Source of the DNA: Gammaproteobacteria bacterium | GTDB lineage: Bacteria; Pseudomonadota; Gammaproteobacteria; SZUA-229 | Reading direction: 5' to 3' | Assembly: GCA_029882215.1 (NCBI GenBank) | Contig: JAOULC010000008.1 | Location: 19,841 to 83,840 of the forward strand | Length of the DNA: 64,000 nucleotides | Part shown: piece by piece, positions 46,877-56,518 of the stretch | Layout of the letters: each line of letters opens with the position of its first letter | How positions within the stretch are numbered: the stretch's first letter is position 1 | Program-made: the position numbers and the translations under genes | Notes under the pieces: model-generated | The model's database searches: none | Told to the model about the DNA's origin: nothing | Seen by the model: the letters and a program-made list of their open reading frames with translations, nothing else

Positions 46877-46950
46877 AGCATCCGGCTTATCTCTGCGCCG
46901 ATATGGCTGTTCATCTGCTCAGGGTTGTTGAACGCGTTCCCGGCCAATAC

Positions 46951-47883
46951 TTAAGACTTGCTAAGCGCCTGTTTTAAAACACCGATTCTGTCGAGAGCCG
47001 ACGAAGATAGCTTTTGTGCGCCAAGCATCAGTGTTTCATCCGTTGCTTCTTCCACAAGCCTGTCATAAAAAGCAAAACTGCGGTCACAGCAAGCCCATAT
47101 CCGCTGTAGGCCTGAGTCCGGATCACTGAGCTTGCTTGCTTCAGCAACATTATATTGTTTAAGTTGAGCAAGGTTGTTCTGCAGATCTTCACCGGCAGGC
47201 TCTTTATCCTTTAGTGCCTGTTCATTGAGCATGATTTGTTGCTGTGTTTGTTTCGCAAGTTCATCTATTTCAGGGTAGTGGGTGTTAATTAAATTTATCT
47301 GGCTGGCAAGATAGTGGTCGATATAAACGGCAGCGGTCAGTAAATCTGTTTCATTATGAATGGCTTTGCTGTCAAGCACAGGCACACTGGTATTCTGCTC
47401 ACGCTCCGCGCGGTAGGCCAGCCGGCGCTCTGCTCTGAGTAAAGCGGCATGACCAAGTTCTTCACGGGCCAGTATTTCGGCATGATGTCGTACGCTTTGA
47501 TTATCTGATTCAGCTGCTACATGAGTATAAAATCGAAAGGCAATTTCCTCATTATGTACCGCAAAAGCCAGTGCCTTATAGGCTGAACTGTATAACGGAT
47601 CACGTGCTTCGTCATTGTAAATCTCAGAAACATGCGGGTCTTTCCAGGAAACCGGCATAACATCGGGATTAAGTTCAATCTCTTCCTGTTTGATCCACTT
47701 AAGTAATAACTGCTCGTGCTGCTGTTCTTCAAGCACCATACGCTCAAACAATCCGGCAGCTGACTCATTGCGACCTTTGTGCATACACTCGGCCAGCTGT
47801 GAGTAACGGCGTATTGCTTCGCGCTCTGCTTGCAGGGCAATAGACATCAGGTCGCCGGTCGTTTTTACATTAGTGGGTAGCAT
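46951..47883 (-). CDS. Ferritin-like / rubrerythrin-like protein
   Basis: The 310-residue protein consists mainly of helices with the di-iron ExxH pattern of ferritin-like proteins. Seen motifs are the glutamate in LQAEREAIRRYSQLAECM, LEEQQHEQLLLKW (ExxH), HNEEIAFRFYTHVA, and AREELGHAALLRAERRL (second ExxH). The C-terminal 120 residues lack such pattern and are helical, possibly a second bundle. No C-terminal rubredoxin cysteines exist. It is divergent from nosR, and a perfect FNR-type box lies 36 bases before its start codon, so regulation by oxygen or nitric oxide is possible. The iron or redox role is inferred. Confidence 0.75.
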   Translation of the reverse strand: MLPTNVKTTGDLMSIALQAEREAIRRYSQLAECMHKGRNESAAGLFERMVLEEQQHEQLLLKWIKQEEIELNPDVMPVSWKDPHVSEIYNDEARDPLYSSAYKALAFAVHNEEIAFRFYTHVAAESDNQSVRHHAEILAREELGHAALLRAERRLAYRAEREQNTSVPVLDSKAIHNETDLLTAAVYIDHYLASQINLINTHYPEIDELAKQTQQQIMLNEQALKDKEPAGEDLQNNLAQLKQYNVAEASKLSDPDSGLQRIWACCDRSFAFYDRLVEEATDETLMLGAQKLSSSALDRIGVLKQALSKS

Positions 47884-47918
47884 AAGCTTAGATACTCCAT
47901 TATTAAAAATCCTCTACA

Positions 47919-47932
47919 TTGATCTTAATCAA
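47919..47932. promoter_or_regulatory. FNR/DNR-type binding box
   Basis: TTGATCTTAATCAA is an exact match to the FNR/CRP-family half sites TTGAT-N4-ATCAA. It lies between the divergent ferritin-like gene (start 47883) and nosR (start 48173). It is 240 bases upstream of nosR and about 36 from the ferritin-like start. FNR, ANR or DNR sites commonly govern nos genes. Which gene it serves cannot be decided here. Confidence 0.7.
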
Positions 47933-47958
47933 GAACCGATCATTTGAATAGCCTACCG

Positions 47959-47973
47959 GCACCAAATAGGTGC
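47959..47973. promoter_or_regulatory. Short inverted repeat in the nosR upstream region
   Basis: GCACC at 47959-47963 and GGTGC at 47969-47973 flank AAATA. It is 27 bases beyond the FNR-type box on the nosR side. Its significance is not known; the rest of this 289-base gap (47884-48172) shows only short repeated ATAGTCTAT pieces near 48047. Confidence 0.35.
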
Positions 47974-48172
47974 ATATATAAGACAAATACTATGTACTAT
48001 GGGTCATGGCTGCTGCGTCAATGTGTCGCATTACGAAACATAGTCTATATAGTCTATAAAGAGATCTTCTGGGAGATATTTAAAATATAGATATGAAGAG
48101 TTTGGGAAAAAAATTTAATAAAAATATTTCAGCACAATACATAAACCATCGCTCACATAAGGAGCATTAAAC

Positions 48173-50346
48173 GTGTTTAAGATTGTACGTCCCTTCTTGT
48201 TACTACTACTGATTCAGCTTTGGCTGACTGGCGTAGTACATGCGAATTCAGAACTCTCGCGTTTTCTGGATAGTATCAGTGTTGAAAAAATATTCCCCGG
48301 TGCAGACAAACTGCAAACAACCGACAGCGATCCAGCCGTCGCAACAGCATTCACACAGGATCAGCAACTGGGTTTTGTTTTCCTGACCTCAGATTTTGTA
48401 AATACCACTGGTTATTCGGGTAAACCTATTCATCAGCTGGTTGCGATGGATATGCAGGGTGTTATCCGCAAAGTATTACTGGTTGAACACCACGAACCCA
48501 TCGTACTGATCGGTATTCCTGAAAAACGTATCACCGCTGTGCTTAAAGATTATGAAGGCATGGATGTGGGTAAGCTGGTGCGTGGCGCACAAGAGCATAA
48601 GGTCGATGTGGTCTCCGGTGCAACCGTGACGGTTATGGTGATGGATGACAATATATTGCGCAGTGCGATTAAGGTGGCGCGTCATTTTGGTCTGTCCGGT
48701 CTGGAAGTTGAGCGCAAGCAAAGCGGGCCTGTCGCAACAGTAAATGCGGACATTAACGAGGTTAAGAGCTGGCAGGCATTGGTGGATGAAGGTTCTGTAC
48801 GCCGTTTAAAAATCAGTCTGAGCCAAATCAATCAGGCCTTTGCCGACTCAGGCAACCCGCTGGTACTGGAATACCCTGAAGAAGGTGATGCTGAAGAGGT
48901 CTTTATTGAGCTCTACGCTGCCGTAGTTTCAATACCCAGTATCGGACGCAGTCTGCTCGGCGAGCATGAATATAAAAATCTGCTGAAAAAATTACAACCC
49001 GATGAACAGGCCATTTTATTAGCGGGTAGCGGCCGCTTTTCATTTAAAGGCTCCGGTTATGTACGTGGCGGAATCTTTGACCGCTTTCAGGTTGTACAGG
49101 GTGATACCTCTATTCGCTTTCATGATAAATATCACAAGCGCCTGCGAGAAATTAAGGCTACTGGCGCACCTGAGCTGGATGATGTGGACTTATTCAGAAC
49201 ACCGGCAGATTTAAAATTCAGTGCAGCATCGCCGTGGAAACTGCAGCTGCTGGTGGGCAGAGAAGTCGGCCCGACAAAAAAAGAGTTTCTTACATTTGAT
49301 CTTGCATACAAGGTACCTGAAGAATATCTGAGCTTTACTGCCGCGCCAAAAGAAGCACTGACTGAATCAGAGTCTGTAGCACAAAAACCGCAACCGGTCT
49401 GGAAAAAAATGTGGCAGCTAAAGACAGCAGAAGTCATTATTCTGGCGCTGGCGCTGGCAGTGCTGACAATGATCTTTTTCTTTCAGGACTGGCTGGTCAG
49501 GCGACCCGTGCTCATGAACCGGGTACGAATCGGTTACCTGATCTTTACTTTGTTCGGCATCGGCTGGTATTTCAATGCGCAGTTATCAGTGGTGAATATT
49601 CTGGCGATGTTTAATGCACTGATCAGTGGCTTTGACTGGGCCTATTTCCTGATGGAACCACTGGTCTTCATACTCTGGGGTTCGGTAGCGGCGGCATTAT
49701 TATTCTGGGGACGTGGTCCTTATTGTGGCTGGTTATGTCCTTTCGGTGCGTTGCAGGAATTGATTAATAAAATAGCCAAAGTATTTAAGATCAGACAGAT
49801 TACGGTACCGTGGGCTATTCATGAACGTATCTGGACCTTTAAGTATCTGATTTTTCTGCTGCTGTTTGGCTTTTCACTTTATTCACTGGAGTGGGCAGAG
49901 CGCCTGGCCGAGGTGGAACCGTTTAAGACAGCCATTATTTTAAAATTTATTCGTGAGTGGCCTTTTGTTATTTTGCGCTGGCGATGATATTGCCGGGGAT
50001 TTTTATTGAACGCTTTTATTGTCGCTATCTATGCCCGCTGGGTGCAGCACTGGCTATTCCTGGCAGAATGCGCATGTTTGCCTGGCTCAAACGATATAAA
50101 GAATGCGGAACACCGTGCCAGCGTTGTAAAAATGAATGCATGGTTCAGTCGATACACCCCGAAGGCGATATTAATGTCAATGAGTGTCTTTACTGTCTGC
50201 ATTGTCAGGTGGTTTATTCTGATGATCACGCCTGCCCGGTAATGATCCAGAAGCGCCTGAAAAAAGAGCGCCGAAATGCGCGACCCGTTTCAATTTATGG
50301 CAAGGAAGAATCAGCAGTTTCAATGGAGTTAAAACAGGAAAAGTAA
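48173..50346 (+). pseudogene. nosR: NosR, nitrous oxide reductase maturation flavoprotein, frameshifted
   Basis: NosR is an inner-membrane flavin and iron-sulfur protein needed for expression and electron supply to NosZ. The first frame (48173-49987) begins with a GTG after AAGGAG, and has a signal peptide and a periplasmic FMN-binding region with the flavinylation motif VVSGATVTV. Membrane helices and CGWLCPFGALQEL follow. The second frame continues from about 49970 with FERFYCRYLCPLGAALAIPG-like text and the ferredoxin-type cysteines ECGTPCQRCKNEC and CLYCLHCQ. The span is one base short of a multiple of three. Adding a base near 49972 (WPFV, then YFALAM) restores about 724 residues. It may be a sequencing error. 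Confidence 0.9.
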
Positions 50347-50419
50347 AAATCTGACTCTGGTTATGCCAGAGTTTAATAAAACCACCTGAAAAAACAGGTG
50401 ATTTACGTGGAGAAGAACG

Positions 50420-52360
50420 ATGGATGAAAAAAAGAAAAAGTCTGGAGGAAATCAGACTGAAGAAATAATGCTCAGTCGCCGTCAGTTACTCGGTGGATCT
50501 GCCAAACTGGCTGCGTTTGCCGGTGTTGGTGGTCTGACTGGGCTGACAGGCTTTGCTGTAATGACGCCTTCAGCGGCAGTCGCCGCATCAAAGAATAAAG
50601 CGGAAGTTGCGCCGGGTGATCTGGATGAATATTACGGTTTCTGGAGCAGCGGTCAGGCAGGTGAATTACGGATTTTAGGTATGCCTTCAATGCGTGAATT
50701 AATGCGTGTACCGGTCTTTAATCGTTGCAGTGCATCCGGCTGGGGTTCAACCAATGAAAGCCGCAAAATTTTACGCGACGGACTGCTGCCAGAAACTAAA
50801 AAGTTTCTCGATTCAGGTGATCGCGGCGGTGTCTGGACCAATGGTGACTTGCATCACCCGCACATGTCATTTACTGATGGCACCTATGATGGCCGCTACC
50901 TGTTTATGAATGACAAAGCGAATACACGGGTGGCTCGTGTACGCTGTGATGTGATGAAGTGCGACAAGATCATCGAAATTCCTAACGCTTCGGATATCCA
51001 TGGTTTACGTCCGCAAAAATACCCGCGCACCGGTTATGTATTTGCCAACGGTGAACACCGTGTGCCTATCCCCAATGATGGCAGTATTCTGGATGAACCT
51101 GAAAAATATCATGCTATTTTTTCCGCGATTGATGGCGATGAAATGGAAGTTAAATGGCAGGTTATGGTGGATGGTAATCTTGATAACTGTGATGCGGATT
51201 ATCAGGGCTTGTATGCATTCTCAACCTGTTACAACAGTGAAGGTGCGGTCACCCTTGGCGGCATGATGGCCAATGAACGTGACTGGGCTGTTGTGTTTGA
51301 TATCAAGGCGATCGAAGCAGGTGTTAAGAAAGGTGACTTCAAGAGAATCAATGGCGTGCCGGTACTGGATGGCCGTCATGGTTCTAAATACACCCGTTAT
51401 ATTCCTGTACCTAATAGTCCGCATGGTTGTAATACCGCACCGGATGGCAAGCACGTTGTGATTAACGGTAAATTATCACCCACTGTAACGGTGATTGATG
51501 TGCGTCGTTTACCGGATCTGTTTAAAGACAAGATCAAGCCGCGTGACACCGTAGTAGCAGAGCCAGAACTGGGTCTTGGTCCATTGCATACTGCATTTGA
51601 TGGCAAGGGTAATGCGTTCACAACATTGTTCCTGGATAGTCAGGCGGTGAAGTGGAATATTCAGAAAGCCATTGATTTGTATAACGGCAAAAAAGTGAAT
51701 CCAATTCTTGAAAAAATTGATGTTCATTATCAGCCTGGGCACAACCACACAACAATGGGTGAAACCAAAGAAGCCGATGGTAAGTGGCTGGTGACCTTGA
51801 ATAAGTTTTCTAAGGATCGTTATATCAATGTCGGCCCGCTAAAACCAGAGAATGAGCAGTTGATTGATATCTCGGGTAAAAAGATGAAGATCGTTCATGA
51901 CGGTCCGACTTATGCCGAGCCACATGACTGCATTATCGTTCGTGCGGATATAGTAAACCCTGCGTCGTTATGGACCAAAGGTGACCGCATGTGGGCTGAT
52001 GTCAGTGCACAGGCGAAGAAAGACGGTATCAAATTGACAGAAGACTCAAAAATAATACGCGATGGTAAAAAAGTCCGTGTTTACATGACGTCAATTGCGC
52101 CTAATTTCAGTATGGAAAAATTCACTGTAAAACAAGGTGATGAAGTAACCATTATCGTTAGTAATAATGACGCTATTGATGATCTGACGCATGGCTTAAC
52201 CATAGCCAATTATGGTGTAGCAATGGAAATCGGGCCACAACAAACATCATCGGTGACTTTTACCGCTGATCGTGTCGGTGTGCACTGGTTCTATTGCCAG
52301 TGGTTCTGTCATGCGCTGCATATGGAAATGCGTGGTCGTATGCTGGTTGAGCCTGCATAA
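50420..52360 (+). CDS. nosZ: Nitrous oxide reductase NosZ (clade I, Tat-exported)
   Basis: NosZ reduces N2O to N2 in the periplasm with copper centres CuA and CuZ. The 646-residue precursor has a Tat signal with twin arginines at 20-21 ([10 protein letters not shown]), which marks clade I. The seven CuZ histidines are visible: DLHHPHMS (His145, His146), [36 protein letters not shown] and EPHDC. The C-terminal cupredoxin domain carries CuA ligands in [13 protein letters not shown] and LTHGLTIAN. It lies 73 bases after nosR and overlaps none of the neighbours. All features indicate an active enzyme. Confidence 0.98.
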   Translation: MDEKKKKSGGNQTEEIMLSRRQLLGGSAKLAAFAGVGGLTGLTGFAVMTPSAAVAASKNKAEVAPGDLDEYYGFWSSGQAGELRILGMPSMRELMRVPVFNRCSASGWGSTNESRKILRDGLLPETKKFLDSGDRGGVWTNGDLHHPHMSFTDGTYDGRYLFMNDKANTRVARVRCDVMKCDKIIEIPNASDIHGLRPQKYPRTGYVFANGEHRVPIPNDGSILDEPEKYHAIFSAIDGDEMEVKWQVMVDGNLDNCDADYQGLYAFSTCYNSEGAVTLGGMMANERDWAVVFDIKAIEAGVKKGDFKRINGVPVLDGRHGSKYTRYIPVPNSPHGCNTAPDGKHVVINGKLSPTVTVIDVRRLPDLFKDKIKPRDTVVAEPELGLGPLHTAFDGKGNAFTTLFLDSQAVKWNIQKAIDLYNGKKVNPILEKIDVHYQPGHNHTTMGETKEADGKWLVTLNKFSKDRYINVGPLKPENEQLIDISGKKMKIVHDGPTYAEPHDCIIVRADIVNPASLWTKGDRMWADVSAQAKKDGIKLTEDSKIIRDGKKVRVYMTSIAPNFSMEKFTVKQGDEVTIIVSNNDAIDDLTHGLTIANYGVAMEIGPQQTSSVTFTADRVGVHWFYCQWFCHALHMEMRGRMLVEPA

Positions 52361-52367
52361 CATTTTG

Positions 52368-53684
52368 ATGCTTCAGCGATACCTCAATAGCTCGGCAGTT
52401 AGCCCGGGATTATCTCGCGGGCTGGCTGGCGGGTTGTTGTTAATTTTATTTTTATATGGGTTTTTAGCGCAGGCCGAAGAACGTCTGGTAGCACCCGGTC
52501 ATGGCGTATTGCAAACGGCCATTGATGCTGCAAACAGTGGTGATACCTTAATACTCGGATCCGGAATTTATACCGGCTCAGTGAGTATTCATAAACCGCT
52601 CAGCCTGATAGGTAATCAGTCCAGTGTGATTGATGGTGAAGGGACTGCACATATTATGACAGTGTCAGCTCCTGATGTTTTAATTAAGAATTTAAAACTT
52701 CAGCATTCAGGTAATAATCTGAATACGGAAGACAGTGCTATTTTTATTACCGATGTAGGTGACAGGGCACGCATAGAATCCAACTATTTTGAAAATAACC
52801 TGATCGGTATTTACCTGAAAGGGCCGGAGTCAGTGGTTGTCAGTAATAATGTCATTATTGGCAGTCAGTTTCACCGTATTAATGATCGTGGTAATGGTAT
52901 TTATTTGTGGGATACACCGGGTTCGGTTATTAAAAATAATGATATTCGTTACGGCCGTGATGGCATATTTGTAACCACCAGCCGTAACAATGTGTTTCAT
53001 GGTAATCGTTTGCGCGACCTGCGTTTTGCTATCCATTATATGTACACGCAGGACAGTGAAGTGACTGAGAATATTTCAATCAATAATCATGTTGGTTTTG
53101 CCTTGATGTTTTCCGACCGTATCGTTGCCAGAGAGAATCAGTCTGTCGGTGATCACGAACGGGGATTATTTTTTAACTTCGCCAATTACTCGGTGATCGA
53201 AGGTAATCGTGTCAGTGGCGGTGCTGAGAAATGCGTCTTTATTTATAACGCAAATTATAACCAGATCAACAATAATGCTTTTGAAGATTGTCGTATTGGT
53301 ATTCACTTTACTGCCGGTTCGGAAAAAAATGAAATTTATTCCAACGCCTTTATCAATAATCGTACCCAGGTGAAATACGTCGGCACACGTCATATCGAAT
53401 GGTCTAAAGATGGTCAGGGTAACTACTGGAGTGACAACGCGACTTTTGATATCGATGCTAATGGCATTGCTGATCAGGTGTACAAACCTAATGATCTGGT
53501 CGATCAGATTGTCTGGCGTCACCCGATGGCGAAGCTGCTATTAAACAGCCCGGCGGTAAAACTATTAAAATGGGCACAGTCTGAATTCCCCGGCTTACAC
53601 CCCGGTGGCGTGACCGACAGTGTACCATTAATGCTGGCACCGCCTGTTAGGGTTGTGACTTTTAAAAAACTGTCAAATGGCTGA
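52368..53684 (+). CDS. nosD: NosD, copper-site assembly protein
   Basis: NosD is a periplasmic right-handed beta-helix protein that helps insert the CuZ cluster. The 438-residue protein starts at ATG 52368, eight bases after nosZ, and has an N-terminal signal region (GLLLILFLYGFLAQAEE). The body has repeated carbohydrate-binding/beta-helix units such as NNLIGIYLKGPESVVVSNN, NGIYLWDTPGSVIKNNDI and GIHFTAGSEKNEIYSNAF. A longer frame upstream overlaps nosZ and is rejected. The order nosD-F-Y matches the canonical assembly cassette. Confidence 0.93.
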   Translation: MLQRYLNSSAVSPGLSRGLAGGLLLILFLYGFLAQAEERLVAPGHGVLQTAIDAANSGDTLILGSGIYTGSVSIHKPLSLIGNQSSVIDGEGTAHIMTVSAPDVLIKNLKLQHSGNNLNTEDSAIFITDVGDRARIESNYFENNLIGIYLKGPESVVVSNNVIIGSQFHRINDRGNGIYLWDTPGSVIKNNDIRYGRDGIFVTTSRNNVFHGNRLRDLRFAIHYMYTQDSEVTENISINNHVGFALMFSDRIVARENQSVGDHERGLFFNFANYSVIEGNRVSGGAEKCVFIYNANYNQINNNAFEDCRIGIHFTAGSEKNEIYSNAFINNRTQVKYVGTRHIEWSKDGQGNYWSDNATFDIDANGIADQVYKPNDLVDQIVWRHPMAKLLLNSPAVKLLKWAQSEFPGLHPGGVTDSVPLMLAPPVRVVTFKKLSNG

Positions 53685-53693
53685 AAAATAATA

Positions 53694-54614
53694 ATGAGTA
53701 ATAATGTCATTTCTCTGCAAGCCGTAAGCAAAACTTACGGTAATGAAACCGTTGTGCGGGATGTTAATTTTGATGTTCAACCCGGTGAGTGCATAGTACT
53801 GGTAGGGCATAACGGTGCCGGTAAAACCACACTGATGAAATTAATGCTGGGCCTGACCCGGCCAAGTACCGGCACAGTCGAAGTACTGGGTGGTAACCCT
53901 GCATTCACTGCGGCTGTGGCGCAACGACTGGCACTGGGTTATCTGCCCGAAAGTGTGGCGTTTTACGAAGCCATGACAGGTCAGGAAGTACTGGCATTTT
54001 ATGCGCAGCTGAAAGGCGCTTCATATTATGAGTGTGGCAAATTACTGCAACTGGTTGGATTGGGTGATGCCTCGAAACGACGGGTTGGCACTTATTCAAA
54101 AGGTATGCGTCAGCGCCTCGGTCTGGCGCAGGCAATGCTTGGTGATCCGCAGTTATTATTTCTTGATGAACCCACCACCGGGCTCGACCCGCTTTTACGA
54201 CAGCACTTTTATGAGCTGATTGACGGTTTACATAAAGAAGGTGTGACATCCATTATCTCGTCACATGCACTGAATGAAGTGGAAGCGCGTGCCAATCGTT
54301 TTGTCATTATGAAAGCCGGAATCATCGTTGCCAGTGGCACACTGGATGAACTATATCAGCTCGCGGCACTACCGGTTCGACTGGAGCTTAGCGTAACAGA
54401 GGGTGAGGCATCGCGCGTAGCTGAAAGCTTAGGTACCGGCGTTAACATCGCTCATGTTAACAACCAAAAACTGAGCCTGAGCTGTTTCAAAGGTGAAAAG
54501 ATGCCGTTGATACGTCACATAACCGGTCTGGGGGAAGTGGTACAGGATTTACAAATCATGCCGCCAAGACTGGATGAAGTTTACAGTCATTTTATGCAGG
54601 GAGATGGCCTGTGA
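53694..54614 (+). CDS. nosF: NosF, ABC transporter ATP-binding protein
   Basis: NosF is the ATPase that works with NosY and NosD in copper-site maturation. The 306-residue protein has Walker A VGHNGAGKTT at about 37-46, signature YSKGMRQRLGLAQAM, Walker B LLFLDEPTTGLDP and H-loop SSHALNE. It lies nine bases after nosD, and its stop overlaps the nosY GTG start (GTGA), so the two are coupled. Confidence 0.95.
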   Translation: MSNNVISLQAVSKTYGNETVVRDVNFDVQPGECIVLVGHNGAGKTTLMKLMLGLTRPSTGTVEVLGGNPAFTAAVAQRLALGYLPESVAFYEAMTGQEVLAFYAQLKGASYYECGKLLQLVGLGDASKRRVGTYSKGMRQRLGLAQAMLGDPQLLFLDEPTTGLDPLLRQHFYELIDGLHKEGVTSIISSHALNEVEARANRFVIMKAGIIVASGTLDELYQLAALPVRLELSVTEGEASRVAESLGTGVNIAHVNNQKLSLSCFKGEKMPLIRHITGLGEVVQDLQIMPPRLDEVYSHFMQGDGL

Positions 54615-55438
54615 AAATGATATGGATACTGGCACAAAAAGAGTTACGCGACGGGCTTCGTAATCGCTGGATTGCCGCTGCCATTATTTTACTGGGTACA
54701 CTTGCGCTGGCTTTGTCATTGCTGGGCTCGGCACCAACGGGTTCGGTACGGGTCAGTGAGCTGGATATTACGGTGATCAGTCTGGCCAGTCTAAGTGTTT
54801 ATCTGATTCCACTGATTGCACTGATGTTAGCGTTTGATGCACTGGTCGGTGAGTTTGAACGAGGCACCATGATGCTATTGTTAACCTACCCGGTTACACG
54901 CTGGCAGGTCATCATGGGCAAGTATCTGGGTCACGTATTAATTTTATTTATTGCGATTTTTTTCGGTTATGGCGGGGCACTGATTATTTTAACCCTGCTT
55001 GGTGATAGCGGAACCGATGGCTGGCAGGCCTATGCTCTGATGATGCTCAGTTCACTGATGCTCGGCGCAGTTTTTATTGCACTGGGTTATCTGGTCAGCG
55101 TCTTTGTTAAAGAACGAGCAACCGCCGCCGGTACAGCCATCGGACTCTGGCTGGTATTTGTTGTGCTTTACGACTTACTTCTGTTCGGTGTGTTATTACT
55201 CGATGAAGGTCAGCTAATTGGCCAGAAACTGTTTTCCATATTAATGCTGATCAGTCCAACCGATAGTTACCGCATCCTTAATCTGAGCATGTTTGAAGGT
55301 GTCAGTCAGGCAGCGGGTATCGCCGGTATTGCCAGTGAAGCAGGCATGAGTGGCGCACTGCTGATTAGTGTGATGCTGCTATGGATGGTTGTGCCGTTAA
55401 TGGCTACGTTATTTTTATTTCAGAAAAGAGAATTATAA
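54611..55438 (+). CDS. nosY: NosY, ABC transporter membrane protein
   Basis: NosY is the membrane partner of NosF. The 275-residue protein begins MKMIWILAQKELRDGLRNRW from a GTG, and has six clear hydrophobic segments, beginning with IAAAIILLGTLALALSLLG. The LALMLAFDALVGEFERGTMMLLLTYPVTRWQ pattern is shared by ABC-2 type permeases of this kind. It overlaps the nosF stop codon and is followed 67 bases later by nosL. Confidence 0.93.
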   Translation: MKMIWILAQKELRDGLRNRWIAAAIILLGTLALALSLLGSAPTGSVRVSELDITVISLASLSVYLIPLIALMLAFDALVGEFERGTMMLLLTYPVTRWQVIMGKYLGHVLILFIAIFFGYGGALIILTLLGDSGTDGWQAYALMMLSSLMLGAVFIALGYLVSVFVKERATAAGTAIGLWLVFVVLYDLLLFGVLLLDEGQLIGQKLFSILMLISPTDSYRILNLSMFEGVSQAAGIAGIASEAGMSGALLISVMLLWMVVPLMATLFLFQKREL

Positions 55439-55505
55439 ATTTTAGGTCGCAAGTCGTTGGTCATTAAATTTATGACTGATGACTTCTTTAAAAACAGAGA
55501 GTCAG

Positions 55506-55994
55506 ATGTATAAATTAAGCGTATTACTGGTTACCTTTTTATTACTAGCCTGTGAAAAAACACCCACCATTGAAGTGCCGCCGGCACAAACACTGACCCG
55601 GCAAGCCAGCGGTTATTATTGTTTAATGACGGTGCTTAATCATGAGGGCCCTAAAGGACAAATTATTCTCACAGATAAAAAAGTACTGTGGTTTACTTCT
55701 GTGCGTGACACTATTTCATTCACCTTGTCACCGGAAGAGCCCAAAAATATTGCAGCGATTTATGTTAATGATATGACGGATGCCAACTGGGCTAACCCCG
55801 GTGAAGATAACTGGATTGATGCGCGTAAAGCCTGGTATGTACTGAACAGTAACCGCAGCGGTGGCATGGGTGCGGCAGAAGCGGTGCCTTTTGCAACAAA
55901 AGAAAAAGCCGGGATATTTGCTAAAGAGCAGGGTGGAAATGTAACGGATTTTGCCTCCATTCCTAAGAGCTATATTCTGGATCTGGCTAAGTAA
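55506..55994 (+). CDS. nosL: NosL, copper(I) chaperone lipoprotein
   Basis: NosL delivers Cu(I) for NosZ maturation from an outer-membrane anchor. The 162-residue precursor begins MYKLSVLLVTFLLLACEKT from ATG 55506, with lipobox LLAC at about residues 13-16. The copper-binding motif YYCLM (Cys and Met) lies shortly after. Further conserved text is QIILTDKKVLWFTSVRDT, IYVNDM and AWYVLNSNRSGGMGAAEAVPF. A longer in-frame start at 55479 would place an uncharged extension before the signal and is rejected. It ends the nos cluster, ten bases from the convergent thioesterase gene. Confidence 0.92.
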   Translation: MYKLSVLLVTFLLLACEKTPTIEVPPAQTLTRQASGYYCLMTVLNHEGPKGQIILTDKKVLWFTSVRDTISFTLSPEEPKNIAAIYVNDMTDANWANPGEDNWIDARKAWYVLNSNRSGGMGAAEAVPFATKEKAGIFAKEQGGNVTDFASIPKSYILDLAK

Positions 55995-56004
55995 ACGACG
56001 CTGA

Positions 56005-56481
56005 TTAATCGTCAGTTGTCGGGCTGCTAAAACCGGGGTGCAGCTGATCAATGATAAACTGTGGCGGGATGTTGCCGTTTTTGCCGCGTAGTAAGCCTTT
56101 GATATGACCCTGAGCGATGATTTTTTCCTTACTATAAAATATCTGCTCAAGGTAAATCCATTTTTCATCCCAGCGGCAGATGCGGGTATGCAGATCATAT
56201 TGTTGCCAGAGTTTTAACGGCCGCTGAAAATCAATGCTTGCATTGCCGACGACTGGCATCCACTTATTCTTCATGGCTAAATCCAGTGTTCCGGTTCGCT
56301 TAAGTAAATCCATTCTGCCAAGGTCCATAATGGTCAGAAAACGACCGTTATTCATGTGCCGGTTCAGATCCAGATCATTTAATAAAACCCGTAATCTAAT
56401 CACTGAGGTATCCAGTGGTTGCATGGGCTTTTTCCATTTGCTTTTTATAAGAAGGATTAGTAAACGTAAGTACAGGTTCAT
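56005..56481 (-). CDS. Acyl-CoA thioesterase-like (hotdog fold) protein
   Basis: The 158-residue protein has the hotdog-fold pattern of 4-hydroxybenzoyl-CoA-type thioesterases. The segment LLNDLDLNRHMNNGRFLTIMD holds the family acid and asparagine pair; SIDFQRPLKLWQQYDLHTRI and WIYLEQIFYSKEKIIAQGHI follow. The first 18 residues are hydrophobic and may be an N-terminal membrane anchor or a start extension. A later ATG at residue 20 (MQPLDTSVIRLR) is an alternative start. It is transcribed toward nosL. Substrate is unknown. Confidence 0.78.
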   Translation of the reverse strand: MNLYLRLLILLIKSKWKKPMQPLDTSVIRLRVLLNDLDLNRHMNNGRFLTIMDLGRMDLLKRTGTLDLAMKNKWMPVVGNASIDFQRPLKLWQQYDLHTRICRWDEKWIYLEQIFYSKEKIIAQGHIKGLLRGKNGNIPPQFIIDQLHPGFSSPTTDD

Positions 56482-56518
56482 GGCGAGTCCGTCCAGTGAT
56501 CGAAGAAGCTGGTAGGTG

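Noticed and set aside
52272..52367. Upstream part of the long nosD open frame
   Set aside because: Overlaps the nosZ CuA-coding region; ATG 52368 gives the signal peptide.
55728..56198. Minus-strand frame of 156 residues across nosL and thioesterase genes
   Set aside because: Overlaps two well-supported genes in other frames and has no family features.
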